Source: CBDHFN01 sp965262605
GTDB lineage: Bacteria; Pseudomonadota; Alphaproteobacteria; JASGCL01
Assembly (NCBI GenBank): GCA_965262605.1
Contig: CBDHFN010000003.1
Coordinates: forward strand, 1,302,001 to 1,366,000
Length of the DNA: 64,000 bases
Direction: 5' to 3'
Positions 1-9,545 of this stretch are shown here, one piece after another. Position 1 is the first letter of the stretch, and the number at the start of each line of letters is the position of its first letter. Below the pieces are notes generated by a model. That model was not told the origin of the DNA. It worked only from the letters and a program-made list of their open reading frames with translations, and made no database searches. The translations under genes and the position numbers were made by a program.

Positions 1-98
1 GTTTAAAAGCCGCTGTAGTTTGCGATGGACGCGTGGCGCATGTTATTTTATTGGAATTATTTACCGCGCATGGTTTGGGAACATTGATTCACCGATAA
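1..98 (+). CDS. argB: Acetylglutamate kinase, C-terminal end (partial)
   Basis: The reading frame open from base 3 ends at a TAA at 96-98 and gives the last 31 residues of a protein. These include CDGRVAHVILLELFTAHG and end in GTLIHR. This matches the conserved C-terminus of N-acetylglutamate kinase (second step of arginine synthesis, amino-acid-kinase fold), where the DGR..H..LLELFT..G.GT pattern is typical. Everything upstream is outside the window, so catalytic residues cannot be checked. aroK follows 69 bp later on the same strand. Confidence 0.8.
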   Translation, partial: LKAAVVCDGRVAHVILLELFTAHGLGTLIHR

Positions 99-132
99 TT
101 TTAAACATTTTGGGGAATCATGGTATATTAAC

Positions 133-160
133 TTGAAAAAATAAAAAACTATGATATTAA
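133..160 (+). promoter_or_regulatory. Candidate sigma70 promoter of aroK
   Basis: TTGAAA at 133-138 and TATTAA at 155-160 are separated by 16 bp in the short argB-aroK gap. A start of transcription about 7 bp after the -10 would fall on or next to the aroK ATG at 168. No Shine-Dalgarno sequence is visible before that ATG, so the transcript may be leaderless. This is inference from hexamers only. Confidence 0.35.
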
Positions 161-167
161 TCATTGC

Positions 168-704
168 ATGAAAATACTAAAACCGCTTTTTTTAATTGGC
201 ATGATGGGTTGTGGCAAATCCCGTATGGGTAAGATGTTAAGCGAAGACTGGTCTTGTGAATATTATGATATTGATGATATTATTGTCCAAGAATCTGGGC
301 TTGATATTGTCGCTTTTTTTGCCAAATATGGTGAAATTGAATTTCGCCGCAAAGAACATGAAATTATTGCAAATTGCATTAAAAATCACCCAAATTCCAT
401 TATTTCTGGCGGTGGTGGTGCTTTTATTCAAGCAAATAACCGCGCGTTAATTGATGCGCATTGCATATCGGTTTATATTGAAGTTGACTCAGAAATTATT
501 TGGCAACGCGTGCAACATAAGCGCAATCGCCCTTTGTTGCTTAACGATAATCCTAAACAAGTGTTTGATAATATTTTTCAAGCGCGCCACCCGATTTATC
601 GCCAAGCAAATTGCGTGGTGCATTTGGGTGAGGGCGATAAAAATAGCAATTACCAAATATTAAAATCGCAAATTCAAAATTTTTATGAAAAAATGGACGC
701 ATAA
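168..704 (+). CDS. aroK: Shikimate kinase
   Basis: Phosphorylates shikimate at the 3-hydroxyl with ATP in the cytosolic shikimate pathway. The 178-residue length is normal. Visible motifs are the Walker A loop GMMGCGKSRMG near residues 11-21, the shikimate/Mg site DIDD near residue 36, FRRKE, the GGGGA shikimate-binding loop, RNRPLL of the lid region and RHPIYRQ near the C-terminus. aroB starts directly after its stop (TAA at 702-704, ATG at 705), the usual aroKB arrangement. The ATG at 168 has no clear ribosome binding site, but the N-terminus matches the family, so I keep it. Confidence 0.95.
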   Translation: MKILKPLFLIGMMGCGKSRMGKMLSEDWSCEYYDIDDIIVQESGLDIVAFFAKYGEIEFRRKEHEIIANCIKNHPNSIISGGGGAFIQANNRALIDAHCISVYIEVDSEIIWQRVQHKRNRPLLLNDNPKQVFDNIFQARHPIYRQANCVVHLGEGDKNSNYQILKSQIQNFYEKMDA

Positions 705-1838
705 ATGAAAAAAATATATTGTGATTGTGGCGAAAATTCTTATGATATTTCAATTTTTTCTAATAATTTAACGAAAATCTTAACCGAAAATTTACAAAAA
801 TTAAAGCCAAGTGGCGAATATATTTTTGTCATTACCGATAAAAATGTCATGCCAGTTTGTGGTGAATTAGTTGCAAATGCCATTGAAAAATATGGTGCAA
901 AATCAAATTTTATATTCACACCCTTAGTTGCCCCCAGCAAATTCGGCGAAACCAGTAAGACTATTGCGAATTATGGCGCAGTTTGCGATGAATTAATTAA
1001 GCATAAAATTGAGCGCGGTTCGTTAATTATCGCTTTGGGTGGCGGGGTTGTCGGCGATTTAACGGGGTTTGTGGCGGCAACTATCATTCGTGGGGTAAGA
1101 TTTTTGCAAATCCCAACCAGCCTTTTGGCAATGGTGGATAGTTCAGTCGGCGGTAAAACAGCTATAAATTCACCTTTTGGTAAAAATATGATTGGGGCTT
1201 TTTATCAGCCATGCGCGGTATTAATTGATACGGCGGTTTTAGCAAAATTACCGCAACGGGAATTTTCAGCGGGCATGGCGGAAGTTATCAAATATGGCGC
1301 AATTATGGACGAAGAATTTTTTATTTGGCTTGAAGAAAATATCACGGATTTGATGAACCAAAACATTAATAAAATTGAATATGCCATTGAAAAATCAGTG
1401 AATCATAAAGCAAAAATTGTGGCGATGGACGAAAAAGAGGGTGGAATTCGGGCAATTTTAAATTTTGGGCATACTTTTGCCCATGCGATTGAGATGCTTT
1501 ACGAATATAAAAAAATCATTCATGGCGAAGCAGTCGCCGTGGGTATGGTTTTAGCGGTTGAATATGCTTTATTTCATGGAATTATTAATGATAACAATTA
1601 CTTAAAGCGATTAATTAATCTTTTAATTAAAGCAAAATTACCAACAAAAATCCAAGATTTACGAAAAGTTAATGCTAGCATCACGCCCGAAATACTTAGC
1701 GAATTTATGCTGGCGGATAAAAAAGTTGAAAATGCGAAAATTACTTTAATTTTACCAGAAAATTGCGGGAATGTTAAAATTCACAAAAATATTGCAACCC
1801 AAGATATGATAAAATTTTTTGAAATGGTGATGAAATAA
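705..1838 (+). CDS. aroB: 3-dehydroquinate synthase
   Basis: Converts DAHP to 3-dehydroquinate (second shikimate step) with NAD+ and a divalent metal. At 377 residues it has normal length. The NAD/substrate signature GGGVVGDLTGFVA, the IPTSLLAMVDSSVGGKT segment, the GAFYQP motif, and the metal-binding E...K, FGHTFAHAIE and HGEAVAVGM motifs are all present in order. It is packed between aroK and the CNNM-type gene: its TAA (1836-1838) overlaps the next ATG (1838), which points to translational coupling. Confidence 0.95.
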   Translation: MKKIYCDCGENSYDISIFSNNLTKILTENLQKLKPSGEYIFVITDKNVMPVCGELVANAIEKYGAKSNFIFTPLVAPSKFGETSKTIANYGAVCDELIKHKIERGSLIIALGGGVVGDLTGFVAATIIRGVRFLQIPTSLLAMVDSSVGGKTAINSPFGKNMIGAFYQPCAVLIDTAVLAKLPQREFSAGMAEVIKYGAIMDEEFFIWLEENITDLMNQNINKIEYAIEKSVNHKAKIVAMDEKEGGIRAILNFGHTFAHAIEMLYEYKKIIHGEAVAVGMVLAVEYALFHGIINDNNYLKRLINLLIKAKLPTKIQDLRKVNASITPEILSEFMLADKKVENAKITLILPENCGNVKIHKNIATQDMIKFFEMVMK

Positions 1839-3097
1839 TGGAAGATATTTTATTAATTACGGCTTTGTTTTTGATATTTATGAGCTTATCCGCGTTTTTT
1901 TCTGCGGCTGAAACCGCGCTTACGGCGGCATCTTTGCCATTCATGCAGCAACGCGCCAAAGAAAATGATAAATTAGCAATTTTAGTGTTAAAATTATTAA
2001 GTTCGCGCGAAAAATTAATAAGTATTTCATTGATTTGCAATAATGGAGTTAATATTTTAGGTTCATCTTATTTAACCTATTTGGTAATTTCAAAATATGG
2101 CGAGGCATCATTACCGATTGCATCGTTATTTTTAACGATATTTATTATTATGTTTGGGGAAATTATTCCCAAGCAAATTGCGTTATTAAATGCGAATCGG
2201 TTAAGCTTGTTTATCGCATATCCTTATTTAATCATCACGACAATTTTTAACCCTTTGGTAATAGTTGTAGAATATTTTAGCCAATTTGTGATAAAAAAAT
2301 TCACCCCCGAATCAACCCATGCAACCGATATAGAAGCCGAATTGCGCGGTTTAATTGAAATGCACAGGGGCGACCCAGAAATTAACGAAGAACGGCGCAT
2401 GCTAAGGTCTATTTTAGAATTAGACGATATAAGCGTTGAAAAAATTATGACGCATGACCAAAATGTTTTTAAAATTCCAACAACTATGCCGATAAAGCAA
2501 GCGATTAATGAAATTATAAAATCAAAATATAGCAAAATTCCGCTTTATGACCCAAATAAAGCTGATATAATCATTGGCGTAATTCATGTCAGAAATCTTA
2601 TTAAATCTTTAAATAACAATGATAAAATTGATTTAATTAAAGTTGCAACTAAACCGGTATTTGTGCTTAAGCATACTTCATTATTAAAGCAAATAAAGTC
2701 TTTTCGTTCAACAAATGAGCATTTTGCCGTGGTGGTTGATGAATACGGGCATTTTGAAGGCATCTTGACGCTTGAAGATATTATTGAAGAAATTATTGGC
2801 GATATTGATTCCAGCCTTACCAAAGAAAAGCAGATTGAAGGTGTCGTGCATGTCGCGGATAATGAATATATTTTAGATGGCGAAGTGCCAGTTCGCTTGT
2901 TGAATCGTGAATTTGAATGGGATTTACCCGATGAATATGCGACAACAATTGCGGGGCTTGTGATTCATCATAGTAAAAAAATCCCCAATCAAGGTGATAT
3001 TTTTGACTTGCATAATTTCACGATTCAAATTATTTCTAAAAATCGCCATAAAATTACCCAATTGAAAGTGATTGTCAATCATGAACCTCAATCTTAA
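1838..3097 (+). CDS. CNNM/CorC (HlyC-CorC) family membrane protein
   Basis: This 419-residue protein has the DUF21/CNNM layout. An N-terminal membrane domain (about residues 1-190, several hydrophobic helices) begins with LSAFFSAAETALTAA and contains the FGEIIPKQIA motif. A pair of CBS domains follows (about 200-325, with LTLEDIIEEIIGDI at the end). A CorC_HlyC domain (about 335-415) closes the protein. Members are linked to Mg2+ or other cation homeostasis. Older annotations as hemolysin are not supported by function here. It is coupled to aroB by a TAATG overlap. Confidence 0.88.
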   Translation: MEDILLITALFLIFMSLSAFFSAAETALTAASLPFMQQRAKENDKLAILVLKLLSSREKLISISLICNNGVNILGSSYLTYLVISKYGEASLPIASLFLTIFIIMFGEIIPKQIALLNANRLSLFIAYPYLIITTIFNPLVIVVEYFSQFVIKKFTPESTHATDIEAELRGLIEMHRGDPEINEERRMLRSILELDDISVEKIMTHDQNVFKIPTTMPIKQAINEIIKSKYSKIPLYDPNKADIIIGVIHVRNLIKSLNNNDKIDLIKVATKPVFVLKHTSLLKQIKSFRSTNEHFAVVVDEYGHFEGILTLEDIIEEIIGDIDSSLTKEKQIEGVVHVADNEYILDGEVPVRLLNREFEWDLPDEYATTIAGLVIHHSKKIPNQGDIFDLHNFTIQIISKNRHKITQLKVIVNHEPQS

Positions 3098-3608
3098 ACG
3101 CGAAATTTTTCATACAAGAAGAATTGAGACTATCGGTTATAGCCGTAATGATGGGTTTTGGGATATTGAATCTTTTTTGATTGATACGCGTGGGTATGAT
3201 ATTTCAACCATTCATCGCGGTAAAATTCCTGCTGGGGTGGCTTTGCATGAAATGCGGGTTTGCATGACATTAAATGATGATATGGAAATAATGGCGATTA
3301 AAGTTGCGACGGACGCTGCGCCTTATCATCCTTGCCCGCAAATTACCAAGCAATACCAAAAATTAGTTGGCGAAAAAATTCAAAAAGGCTGGACAAGCCG
3401 TGTTAAAAATTTATTTAAGGGCATTGAAGGTTGCACGCATATTACCGAATTAATTATTCCAATGGCTACGGTGGCGTTTCAAACAATCAAAAGTTCACGC
3501 GCGGCGGAAATTCGTCATAAGCCAAAAGATGATTATCATTTAAATTCATGCCATGTTTGGGCAGACGGCAGCGAAGTTTCATTAAAAGCAGGTAAAGATA
3601 AGGATTAA
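3081..3608 (+). CDS. DUF2889 family protein
   Basis: I choose the ATG at 3081 rather than an in-frame TTG at 3072; both overlap the end of the preceding gene. The 175-residue product opens with NLKREIFHTRRIETIGYSRNDGFWDIE, has a central stretch LHEMRVCMTLNDDMEI and a Cys/His-containing C-terminal half (PCPQI, GCTHITELI). This resembles DUF2889 proteins of Proteobacteria, whose biochemical role is unknown. No signal peptide or membrane helix is visible. The position inside a same-strand gene string gives no functional clue. Confidence 0.65.
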   Translation: MNLNLKREIFHTRRIETIGYSRNDGFWDIESFLIDTRGYDISTIHRGKIPAGVALHEMRVCMTLNDDMEIMAIKVATDAAPYHPCPQITKQYQKLVGEKIQKGWTSRVKNLFKGIEGCTHITELIIPMATVAFQTIKSSRAAEIRHKPKDDYHLNSCHVWADGSEVSLKAGKDKD

Positions 3609-3609
3609 T

Positions 3610-4626
3610 ATGGCAAAAAAAGCATTTATTACGGGTATTACGGGCATGGTTGGTTCGCATCTGGCGGATTATTTATTGGCGAATACCGATTGGGAAATTC
3701 ATGGGTTGCTTCGGTGGCGAAGCCCGCTTGATAATGTGCAAAACCTTGTGCCTTTGGTTAATAAAAAAAGCCGTGTGTTTTTTCATTATGGCGATTTGCG
3801 CGATAGCCAGTCCATTGATACAGCCGTGCAAAATATCAAGCCTGATTATTGCTTTCATTTAGCGGCGCAATCTTACCCGCAAACCAGTTTTACCGCGCCA
3901 CTTGATACATATGAAACAAATATTCAAGGCGCCACGCGGGTATTAGAGGCTTTAAAAATTCACGCCCCAAAATGCGTGATTCATATTTGCGCGTCAAGCG
4001 AAGTTTTTGGGCGCGTTCCCAAAGAAAAATTGCCGATTGATGAAGATTGCAGTTTTCACCCCGCATCGCCATATGCTATATCCAAAGTTGGCACGGATTT
4101 AGTCGCCCGTTATTACGCCGAAGCCTTTGGTATGATGGTGATGAGCACGAGGATGTTTACCCATACTGGACCACGCCGCGGTGATGTTTTTGCTGAATCA
4201 AGCTTTGCCAAGCAAATTGCCTTGGCGGAGGCTGGTAAAATTCCACCAATAATTAAAGTTGGCAATTTAAAATCTTTGCGAACCATTGCCGATGTAAGGG
4301 ATGCGGTGATTGCGTATTATATGTTGGTGACTATTAATCCAAAATCGGGCGAATATTACAATATTGGTGGCACGCATAGTCTTGAAATTGGGCAAGTTTT
4401 GCAAGATTTAATAAACTTATCCACAATAAAAGATAAAATACAAGTCATAGAAGACCCCGAAAGATTGCGCCCAATTGACGCGGATTTACAAGTTCCGAAT
4501 ACGGCTAAATTTACCAAACATACGGGTTGGCAACCGACAATTCCGTATATGCAAACCATGACCGATTTATTAAATTATTGGCGATTAAGAATCAGTCAAG
4601 AAAATAAGGAGTTTTTAACAAGATGA
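3610..4626 (+). CDS. GDP-mannose 4,6-dehydratase-like NAD(P)-dependent sugar epimerase/dehydratase
   Basis: An extended short-chain dehydrogenase of 338 residues. The Rossmann motif TGITGMVGSH lies at residues 8-17, the HLAAQSY strand near 83-89, the catalytic serine region ASSEVFG near 128-134, and the catalytic pair Tyr155/Lys159 in YAISK. The TRMFTHTGPRRGDVF segment is typical of GDP-sugar dehydratases. It probably acts on a GDP-activated hexose or heptose for surface polysaccharide. Its ATG follows the previous stop by one base, and it overlaps the downstream kinase by ATGA. That pairing favours a GDP-heptose over GDP-mannose, but substrate is not readable from sequence. Confidence 0.75.
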   Translation: MAKKAFITGITGMVGSHLADYLLANTDWEIHGLLRWRSPLDNVQNLVPLVNKKSRVFFHYGDLRDSQSIDTAVQNIKPDYCFHLAAQSYPQTSFTAPLDTYETNIQGATRVLEALKIHAPKCVIHICASSEVFGRVPKEKLPIDEDCSFHPASPYAISKVGTDLVARYYAEAFGMMVMSTRMFTHTGPRRGDVFAESSFAKQIALAEAGKIPPIIKVGNLKSLRTIADVRDAVIAYYMLVTINPKSGEYYNIGGTHSLEIGQVLQDLINLSTIKDKIQVIEDPERLRPIDADLQVPNTAKFTKHTGWQPTIPYMQTMTDLLNYWRLRISQENKEFLTR

Positions 4627-5594
4627 TTATTGTGCAAAGCCCTTACCGAGTTTCATTTTTTGGCGGTGGCACGGATTATGAACCATGGTTCGCCGAACAT
4701 GGTGGTTGTTTTTTATCTTTAACGATTAAGCAATATATTACGATTACCTTGCGCCCGCAATTAGAATTTTTTGCCCGCGAATTTCATGTATATTGGCGGT
4801 TGGCTGAAAATGTTAAGAATTTATCCGAAATTCAACACCCCATCGTGCGCGAATTGGCGATTAAATTACAAATTGCCAAGGGTTTTGATTTAGCTTATAT
4901 GGGTGATTTGCCAAGCCAATCAGGCATGGGAAGTTCGTCTTCCTTTGCGGTTGCATGTATTTTAGCATTTCATAAAATGCAAGGTTTAGAAATTTCCCCA
5001 CTTGAAGCCGCTAATTTAGCCTATCATATTGAAAAAGATGTTTTGGGCGAAACTGTGGGAATTCAAGACCATATTGCCGCCGCCTTTGGTGGATTTAATT
5101 TTGTGGAAATTCAACAAAATGGCAAATACCGATTGCAAAAAATTATCATGGAAAAACCGATGATGAACGAATTTCTTAGCAGATGTTTGTTGGTATATAC
5201 GGGAATTGAACGGCATGCCACGAAAATGGCGGAAAAAAAAGTTGCGGCAATTTCGGCAAAAAAGCAAAATTTTCATGAAATTCAACGCATGGCATATGAA
5301 GCATATAATTTGCTTGAAAGCCGAAATTTTGAGGATTTTGGTAAGTTGCTGCATGAAACATGGTTAATGAAGCGCGCGTTAAGCACGGAAATTTCTAACG
5401 ATATTATTGATAAAATTTATGATATTGGACGCAAAAATGGCGCAATCGGTGGTAAATTATTGGGCGCGGGTGGTGGTGGATTTGTGCTTTTGGTTAATCA
5501 TGATAATGATTTAACAGGTTTAAAACATGCTTTACGCGATTATAACACGCTGCCTTTAACCTATACCGAACGGGGCGCGCATCATATTTTATAA
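4623..5594 (+). CDS. GHMP kinase, D-glycero-D-manno-heptose 7-phosphate kinase-like
   Basis: This 323-residue GHMP-superfamily kinase has the N-terminal substrate motif RVSFFGGGTDY (residues 9-19), the ATP loop LPSQSGMGSSSSFAV (about 96-110) and the C-terminal glycine-rich KLLGAGGGGF motif. The pattern fits the HddA branch, which phosphorylates D-glycero-D-manno-heptose 7-phosphate at C1 on the way to GDP-heptose. It shares ATGA with the preceding dehydratase gene, so the two are probably co-translated and belong to one deoxy- or modified-heptose route. The other GDP-heptose genes (gmhA, gmhB, hddC) are not in the window. Confidence 0.72.
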   Translation: MIIVQSPYRVSFFGGGTDYEPWFAEHGGCFLSLTIKQYITITLRPQLEFFAREFHVYWRLAENVKNLSEIQHPIVRELAIKLQIAKGFDLAYMGDLPSQSGMGSSSSFAVACILAFHKMQGLEISPLEAANLAYHIEKDVLGETVGIQDHIAAAFGGFNFVEIQQNGKYRLQKIIMEKPMMNEFLSRCLLVYTGIERHATKMAEKKVAAISAKKQNFHEIQRMAYEAYNLLESRNFEDFGKLLHETWLMKRALSTEISNDIIDKIYDIGRKNGAIGGKLLGAGGGGFVLLVNHDNDLTGLKHALRDYNTLPLTYTERGAHHIL

Positions 5595-5611
5595 AAAATC
5601 AAGGAGAAAAA

Positions 5612-5851
5612 ATGGATAAAAATAAATTATTTACGGACGGAGCCAAGTTTATGAATGGCGTGGGCGGTATTTTTGCTGGCGCGAAAACTGAAATTGACCA
5701 AGCCATGAAAAATAAATTATTGGCGCAATTGCATGAAATTGGCTATGTCCCGCGTGAAGATTTTGAAATAATGCAAGCACTTGCCCAAAAAGCCTTGACA
5801 AAATGCGAAGAATTAGAACAACGAATCATTGCCTTGGAAGAAAAAAAATAA
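5612..5851 (+). CDS. ubiK: UbiK / BMFP family ubiquinone biosynthesis accessory factor
   Basis: A 79-residue protein ending in a charged coiled-coil (LTKCEELEQRIIALEEKK). The middle contains REDFEIMQALAQKAL, the hallmark of the BMFP/UbiK family (YqiC of Salmonella), a small membrane-associated factor needed for efficient aerobic ubiquinone synthesis. A good ribosome binding site (AAGGAG) lies before the ATG. The glycine-rich N-terminal half (MNGVGGIFAGAKTE) is the usual alphaproteobacterial form. Confidence 0.8.
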   Translation: MDKNKLFTDGAKFMNGVGGIFAGAKTEIDQAMKNKLLAQLHEIGYVPREDFEIMQALAQKALTKCEELEQRIIALEEKK

Positions 5852-5891
5852 TAAGGCTTGCATTGTTTTTGAAATTTGTTATGGTTATTTT

Positions 5892-8800
5892 ATGAATATT
5901 ATCCAATTCGTCCAAGATAAAGCCCGTTTGATTATTTTGCTTTTCGCTTTTATTGTTTTAGCGGGCGGGTATGCAACTTATTCCATTCCCAAAGAATCTG
6001 AACCTGATGTTAAAATACCGATAATTTATGTTATTGTGCAACATAATGGTATAAGTGCCGAAGATTCCGTGAATTTATTGGTTAAACCGATTGAACGAGA
6101 GGTGCGTTCAATTGAAGGAATTAAAGAAATTCGTTCTAATGGTTTTGAATCGGGTGGGTCGGTTACCATGGAATTTAAAGCAGGATTTGATTCCAAAAAA
6201 GCCATCGCCGATGTGCGTGAAGCAGTCAATAAAGCCAAAGCCCAGTTGCCAAGAGATTCGCAAGAACCTTCAATTTATGAAGTAAATTTAAGCTTGTTTC
6301 CTGTATTATCAATTTTGCTTTATGGTGATGTTGAAGAGCGCATTATGCTTAAAGCCGCGCGGCAGATTAAAGATGCGCTAAAAGCAATACCGCAAATTTT
6401 ATCTGCTGATATTATTGGTGATAAGGATCAATTAGCAGAAATTATTATTTCGCCCAATAAAATTACCGAATATAAAATCCGCGCTGATGAAATTGCCGAA
6501 GCTTTGGGTAATGCGAATGTTTTGGTTGCTGCGGGTGCTTTGGAAAATGGCAGTGGTAAATTTTCGGTAAAAATACCCGGTCTTATCACCAATGCCCAAG
6601 AATTAGCAGGCGTTCCCATTAAGAAAAATGGCGATAAAGTAATAACTTTGGGGGATATAGCTGAATTACGCTATGGGTATAAAGATTCAACTTCGTTTGC
6701 GCGTGTAGACGGGCAACCAGCTTTGGCAATTCAAATTAAAAAGCGCACGGGCGAAAATATTATTGAAACCATTGAACAAGCAAAATTAGTGTTAGCGGAG
6801 GCGCAAAAATTATTGCCGCCAGCCATTAAAATTCAAACTATTCAAGATAAATCTCATCATATCCAAAACATGCTTACCGAACTTACCAATAGCATTTTTA
6901 GCGCGGTTTTATTAGTGATAGCTGTAATTTTGGCTTTTTTAGGGTTTCGTTCGGGGATATTAGTGGCATTATCAGTGCCCGGGTCATTTTTCGGCGGAGT
7001 TTTAGCCCTTTATATTGGTGGGTATTCGGTTAATGTTGTCGTGCTTTTCACCCTGATTTTATCGGTTGGTATGTTGGTAGATGATGCAATTGTCGTGGCG
7101 GAATATGCCGCAAGACGAATTGGGCAAGGCATGGCGATTCCTGCCGCATACCGTGAGGCTTCAACCCGCATGGCTGCGCCGATAATAACTTCAACCTTAA
7201 CTAAAATTTTGGTGTTTTTACCCTTATTATTTTGGCCCGGGATTGTTGGGCAATTTATTCGTTATATGCCCATTACGCTGACGGCGGTTTTGACAGCTTC
7301 GTTAATTTTTGCTTTAATATTTGTGCCTGTATTGGGGTCTAACATGGATAATCTGAAACGATTATTCGTATATTTTGCGATTATTGGTTTATTTGCGGTG
7401 GCGGGCAATCTTATTTTAGGCAAGGCAGGATTGTTCTTAGGGGTTTTGATAGGGGTTATAATTATTGCATTATATGTGAAATATCACAAAAAATCTGAAA
7501 AACACGAATCAGAAAACCAAGATTATCACGAAATGACCGAAGATGAACAAAATGAACCTTTGCCGACAAGCGGTTTTGGTGGTTTATATGTAAAAATCTT
7601 ATCGTTCATCGCAAATTATCCCGTATCTTCGCTGGTATTTGCATTTATTTTATTAATCGCCAGTTATGCCGCATATGGTAAATTTGGCAAGGGAGTTACT
7701 TTTTTCCCTGACATTGAACCTGAAAGATTTGTGGTTGATGTATCCGCGCGTGGTAATTTGTCCATTGCGGATAAATTGGAAATTATGATTAAAGTTGAAA
7801 ATGAAATATTACAATATTCACAAAATAATAATGGCTTGGGGGTAATTACAACTTTGGTTGGCAGTGGCGGGCAACAAGCCGCCGATGATGTTATAGGGCA
7901 AATGCAAATTGAATTATCCGATTGGAAAACGCGCCCTTCGGCTGAATTTATTATGACAGATTTGCGTAAAGATTTTGAAAAATTTGGGGGAATTTCGGTA
8001 TTTATTCATGGCGAGCAGGGCGGTCCCAAACAAAATAAACCGATAACTTTGCAAGTGCGCGGTGATGACCGTGATGCCGTGCAAAAATCCGCGGAATTAA
8101 TCCTTAATCAATGGAAAGATGATGCAAGACTTAAAGATGTTGCGTCTGATTTACCGATTCCTAAATTTAATTGGCAATTAAAAGTTAACCGAGTTGAAGC
8201 TGCAAAATATAATATATCCATTGGTTTAATTGGCAATTTTGTGCAAATGCTTACCCAAGGGGTTAAAGGTGCAGTGATTCGCCCCAATGATACGGACAAA
8301 GAAGTAGATGTCGTGGTAAGATTCCCCGAAGAATTCCGTAATTTAGATAATTTGGATAAAATAAAAATCCAAACCCCCAAAGGCGCGGTGCCATTATCTT
8401 ATTTAGTCACCCGTCAAGCTGTGCCCGATGTTGGCACGATTCGTCGTATTGATGAGAAAAATGCTTTTAAGTTAGAGGCAAATGTTATTGCAGGCACATT
8501 GCCAAATACAGAAATTGAACGATTAACCGCAATTTTAAAAAATACAAAATTTCCAGAAGGCATTTCATATAAATTTGTCGGCGAACAACAAGACCAAAAA
8601 GAATCCCAAGCTTTCTTAGGCAAAGCCTTTGCCACCGCGATTATTATGATTGCATTGCTTATGTTATTGGAATTTAACAGCTTTTCCAGTTGTTTATTTA
8701 TTTTAACTTCGGTGATTATGTCTTCGGCGGGCGTGTTATTGGGTTTAATTTTGACCGACCGACCATTTGGTATTGTGATGTCTGGTATTGGCTTAGTGGC

Positions 8801-9224
8801 TTTATCGGGTATAGTTGTTAATAATAATATTGTGCTTATTGATACTTACGATAATTTAAGACGCATTGGGGTTGAACCCTTATTGGCAATTAAAAAAGCC
8901 GCTTATCAGCGGTTTAGACCGGTATTTTTGACTTCGCTTTGCACGGTGCTTGGTTTAATACCGATTGCGGCGGCGGTGAATATTGACTTCGTGCATCGTG
9001 TTGTAGATGTTGGCGGACCTTCAACGCAATGGTGGTTGCAATTATCCACGGCGATTGCATTTGGCATGACATTCGCAACCCCCTTTACTTTATTAATTAC
9101 GCCTGCTATGATAGTTATAAGGGAGAAATATTTTGGTTTAATAACGAATGAACACGCCCCAAAGGCAGGCTTTATTACCAAATTATTTCAAAAAAAATTG
9201 GCAAAAATTCAACCGCATAATTAA
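5892..9224 (+). CDS. RND-family efflux transporter permease
   Basis: I start the protein at the ATG at 5892 (MNIIQFVQDKARLI), not at an in-frame upstream ATG at 5829, because the family begins with a cytosolic residue stretch followed directly by TM1. The 1110-residue product has the two-fold RND architecture: TM1, a large periplasmic domain, TM2-6 with the proton-relay segment GMLVDDAIVVAEYAARR, then TM7, a second periplasmic domain and TM8-12 with GIVVNNNIVLIDTYDNLRR. An acidic cytosolic loop (KSEKHESENQDYHEMTEDEQNE) sits between the halves. No membrane-fusion or outer-membrane partner gene is adjacent, so the substrate is unknown. Confidence 0.9.
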   Translation: MNIIQFVQDKARLIILLFAFIVLAGGYATYSIPKESEPDVKIPIIYVIVQHNGISAEDSVNLLVKPIEREVRSIEGIKEIRSNGFESGGSVTMEFKAGFDSKKAIADVREAVNKAKAQLPRDSQEPSIYEVNLSLFPVLSILLYGDVEERIMLKAARQIKDALKAIPQILSADIIGDKDQLAEIIISPNKITEYKIRADEIAEALGNANVLVAAGALENGSGKFSVKIPGLITNAQELAGVPIKKNGDKVITLGDIAELRYGYKDSTSFARVDGQPALAIQIKKRTGENIIETIEQAKLVLAEAQKLLPPAIKIQTIQDKSHHIQNMLTELTNSIFSAVLLVIAVILAFLGFRSGILVALSVPGSFFGGVLALYIGGYSVNVVVLFTLILSVGMLVDDAIVVAEYAARRIGQGMAIPAAYREASTRMAAPIITSTLTKILVFLPLLFWPGIVGQFIRYMPITLTAVLTASLIFALIFVPVLGSNMDNLKRLFVYFAIIGLFAVAGNLILGKAGLFLGVLIGVIIIALYVKYHKKSEKHESENQDYHEMTEDEQNEPLPTSGFGGLYVKILSFIANYPVSSLVFAFILLIASYAAYGKFGKGVTFFPDIEPERFVVDVSARGNLSIADKLEIMIKVENEILQYSQNNNGLGVITTLVGSGGQQAADDVIGQMQIELSDWKTRPSAEFIMTDLRKDFEKFGGISVFIHGEQGGPKQNKPITLQVRGDDRDAVQKSAELILNQWKDDARLKDVASDLPIPKFNWQLKVNRVEAAKYNISIGLIGNFVQMLTQGVKGAVIRPNDTDKEVDVVVRFPEEFRNLDNLDKIKIQTPKGAVPLSYLVTRQAVPDVGTIRRIDEKNAFKLEANVIAGTLPNTEIERLTAILKNTKFPEGISYKFVGEQQDQKESQAFLGKAFATAIIMIALLMLLEFNSFSSCLFILTSVIMSSAGVLLGLILTDRPFGIVMSGIGLVALSGIVVNNNIVLIDTYDNLRRIGVEPLLAIKKAAYQRFRPVFLTSLCTVLGLIPIAAAVNIDFVHRVVDVGGPSTQWWLQLSTAIAFGMTFATPFTLLITPAMIVIREKYFGLITNEHAPKAGFITKLFQKKLAKIQPHN

Positions 9225-9236
9225 AGGGAGATTATT

Positions 9237-9545
9237 ATGGAACAAATTATTGGCACGCATTTAGCTTTTTTTATCATTGTCAGCGTCATTATGGCTTATG
9301 GCGCGATATTAACCGCCGATAAAATGGCGAACGCATGGCGCAAACATTTTGATGTTTATTGGTATGTTTTTTTAATTGTTTTGGGGCACCGATTTTTGGC
9401 GTTTGCTTTGGCTGGCGCGGATATATTATCGGTTGATGGATTTTTATATTCCTTAATAATTTACGAAGCGATTGGCGCAATTGCTTTTGAACATTACCGC
9501 GATAGTAAAATTGCGAAACAATATCCGTGGGAAGTTAAAAATTAA
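9237..9545 (+). CDS. Small membrane protein, DUF6867-like
   Basis: A 102-residue protein with about three hydrophobic helices (near residues 8-28, 43-60 and 66-84), an RFLAFALAGADILS segment and a terminal KQYPWEVKN. The overall pattern, including the QYPW ending, resembles the DUF6867 proteins of Alphaproteobacteria, which often accompany branched-chain amino acid transporters; no such transporter is present here. AGGGAG precedes the ATG. Its TAA shares the bases TTAA with the stop of the convergent gene on the other strand (9542-9545). Confidence 0.5.
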   Translation: MEQIIGTHLAFFIIVSVIMAYGAILTADKMANAWRKHFDVYWYVFLIVLGHRFLAFALAGADILSVDGFLYSLIIYEAIGAIAFEHYRDSKIAKQYPWEVKN

